From Pseudoxanthomonas sp. CF385 (GTDB taxonomy: Bacteria; Pseudomonadota; Gammaproteobacteria; Xanthomonadales; Xanthomonadaceae): a DNA stretch of 64,000 nt. The notes beneath the pieces were generated by a model. It was not told the origin of the DNA, searched no databases, and saw only the letters and a program-made list of their open reading frames with translations. Of the stretch, positions 61,787 to 64,000 are shown in pieces (within the stretch, counting starts at the first letter, position 1; each line of letters opens with the position of its first letter). The translations under genes and the position numbers were made by a program. The DNA lies in NCBI RefSeq assembly GCF_900104255.1, contig NZ_FNKZ01000001.1:2076001-2140000 (forward strand), in the 5' to 3' direction.

Positions 61787-62674
61787 CTAAGGGCGCAGGT
61801 CCAGCACGTCGATGGTCGGCGGATTGAACAGGCGCATCGGCAGGCCGATCTCGCCCGTACCCACGGTGGTGTAGACCCGCACGGTGCCATGGGGCGTGCG
61901 CAGATACTGTTGGCCGCGATCGAACCCGTATCGGCTCGGGATCACCTTCCGGTACAGCCACGGGATGCGGATCTGCCCGCCGTGCGTATGCCCCGCCATC
62001 ACCAGCGCGGCGTGGTCCGGCCCCAGCGCGATCGCGCTGTCAGGGTTGTGGGTGAGCACCAGCGTGGGCAGCGGGGAGGGCGTCGCATGCAGGAAGGCCG
62101 GATCGTCGTTGTGGGCCCAGCGATCCCCCAGGCCGGCGAGGCGGAAGCCTTTCAGCGTTACCGACCGGCCTTCGATGACCTGCACCGCATGCGTGGCCAG
62201 GGCCGCGCGCAGTTCCGCGTCCACATCCGGACCCGGCGCCTGCTGGTCATGATTGCCGAGCACGGCGTAGGTCGGCATCTGCAGCCTTCCAAGCGGCGCG
62301 AACATCGGTGCCAGCGGTCGCCCGTCCGGCTCGTAGGTGAAGTCGCCGGCGATCACCACGGCATCCGCCTGCACCGTGTTGATGCGGTCGACCAGCCGCT
62401 GGAGATAGGCGCTGTCCTTGTAGACCCCCAGGTGGATGTCGCTGATCAGCACCACGCGCAACTGCCCACCGGTGCCCGCGAGCACGGTTTCCTGCACGCG
62501 GATGCGCTGCGGCTCGACGAAGCGCGCCCAGGCGAAGACCAGGCAGCCCACCAACAGCGTTGCGACCAGCCAGCGCCGTTCGCGCTGGCGCAGCCGCCAG
62601 ACCAGCCAGGCCATGAACGGCCAGACCAGCCAGCTGCCGTAGTAGATGCAGTACTTGAGTTGGAGCTTGTCCAT
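61787..62674 (-). CDS. Membrane-anchored metallophosphoesterase
   Basis: A 295-residue protein with two hydrophobic segments near the N-terminus (about 10-26 and 36-50) and a calcineurin-like phosphoesterase domain. Metal ligands are visible in order: ISDIHLG, IAGDFTYE, LGNHDQ, LTHNPD and MAGHTHGGQIR. This is the YkuE/YaeI subgroup, often UDP-diacylglucosamine or phospholipid-related phosphodiesterases; the substrate is not known here. It lies between trxB and the GNAT gene on the same strand. Confidence 0.86.
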   Translation of the reverse strand: MDKLQLKYCIYYGSWLVWPFMAWLVWRLRQRERRWLVATLLVGCLVFAWARFVEPQRIRVQETVLAGTGGQLRVVLISDIHLGVYKDSAYLQRLVDRINTVQADAVVIAGDFTYEPDGRPLAPMFAPLGRLQMPTYAVLGNHDQQAPGPDVDAELRAALATHAVQVIEGRSVTLKGFRLAGLGDRWAHNDDPAFLHATPSPLPTLVLTHNPDSAIALGPDHAALVMAGHTHGGQIRIPWLYRKVIPSRYGFDRGQQYLRTPHGTVRVYTTVGTGEIGLPMRLFNPPTIDVLDLRP

Positions 62675-62698
62675 CCGTGGAAGCCGTCGTGCCCGGGA

Positions 62699-63742
<1,044 letters not shown>

Positions 63743-63803
63743 TCAAGGCGCGCAGATGGAAAGCGGTGATGCAGGGCCGGACTCCCGAGGGATCGAATGA
63801 AGA

Positions 63804-63828
63804 CGCTGCGCGACCGCGCGGCGTTTTT
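63804..63828 (+). terminator. Orphan intrinsic terminator in the trxB-ftsK gap
   Basis: CGCTGCGC / GCGCGGCG (one T-G pair) with the loop GACC, followed by TTTTT on the plus strand. No annotated plus-strand gene ends here. The 289-base gap otherwise holds TATACT (63654-63659) near its left edge and TTGCAG-N15-TACTAT (63877-63903), a possible ftsK promoter. Confidence 0.65.
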
Positions 63829-63941
63829 GCTATCCAGCCTCCGGCCAGGCGCGGTGCCTGTGGGAAAGACCGGCTGTTGCAGCGCACACGATTCGTTTAC
63901 TATCAATCACTAACAGAAATTTCCTAAGGTCTGGTCCAAAG

Positions 63942-64000
63942 GTGGCGAAGCAGCTCCCGGACAACGGCAAATCAAAAGCGGCACCCGCCGCCGCGCGCAA
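63942..64000 (+). CDS. ftsK: Start of a probable ftsK (truncated by window edge)
   Basis: A GTG at 63942 opens a frame reading VAKQLPDNGKSKAAPAAAR up to the window end. A basic, Ala/Lys/Pro-rich N-terminus of this sort starts the DNA translocase FtsK in xanthomonads, where ftsK is the neighbour of trxB. The transmembrane region would lie beyond the window. Identification rests on synteny and 19 residues only. Confidence 0.5.
   Translation, partial: MAKQLPDNGKSKAAPAAAR

Overview
The window is a gene-dense, GC-rich (roughly two-thirds G+C) chromosomal segment from a member of the Xanthomonadaceae/Lysobacteraceae (Xanthomonas, Pseudoxanthomonas, Stenotrophomonas or a relative). The strongest taxonomic evidence is a complete rpf (DSF quorum-sensing) locus: rpfB, rpfF, rpfC and rpfG are clustered, with prfB, lysS, recJ, an rpfD-like LytTR gene, an rpfE-like gene and an rpfA-type aconitase nearby. 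The hrcA-grpE-dnaK-dnaJ order and the smpB/ratA/rnfH/bamE/fur/recN block fit the same family. I saw no insertion sequences, phage genes, CRISPR arrays or broken genes. The content is mostly core genome. The one classically mobile-type item is a vapBC-like pair between two aconitase genes.

Layout. 1-383: no gene; a degenerate 21-bp tandem repeat and a REP-like inverted repeat. 384-4386 (minus): four-gene operon DUF3348 / MotA-like DUF802 with a long coiled-coil tail / MotB-like OmpA / DUF2894, which looks like an uncharacterised ion-driven motor. 4497-7188: ssrA and smpB (trans-translation), ratA-rnfH, bamE, fur. 7214-13866: recN, then the heat-shock operon hrcA-grpE-dnaK-dnaJ with two sigma32-like promoters. 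13976-19913: a DUF3857/transglutaminase protein, tyrA, a MOSC protein, a GAF-EAL phosphodiesterase, dapB. 20064-29661: a possible leader peptide, carA, an S9 peptidase, carB, greA, rpfE-like, recJ. 29666-33830: acyltransferase, rpfD-like LytTR regulator, TPR-GGDEF cyclase. 33959-36697: prfB with its programmed +1 frameshift, then lysS. 37055-43384: rpfG-rpfC converging on rpfF and rpfB. 43501-47024: two small exported proteins and a second large S9 peptidase. 47086-53338: acnA (rpfA-type), vapBC-like pair, acnB. 53404-56086 (minus): an exported protein, nudix, mnmA, hflD. 56191-61776: clpS, clpA, infA, aat and a GNAT-like protein. 61787-64000: metallophosphoesterase, trxB and the first codons of a probable ftsK.

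How they work together. RpfB/RpfF make and process the DSF signal, RpfC senses it, and RpfG degrades cyclic-di-GMP. The window also carries a GGDEF cyclase and an EAL phosphodiesterase, so all three classes of c-di-GMP enzyme lie within about 20 kb. ClpS, ClpA and Aat are three parts of the bacterial N-degron pathway. SsrA/SmpB, ClpA, HrcA/GrpE/DnaK/DnaJ and the signals around them make the left and right arms rich in protein quality control.

Two cross-cutting observations stand out. First, at least five genes (recN, dapB, rpfD-like, clpS, aat) have a TANNNT hexamer exactly six bases before the ATG and no Shine-Dalgarno, which predicts leaderless transcripts. Second, the DUF802/OmpA operon resembles the ZorAB and MotAB stators but has none of the Zorya effector genes beside it.
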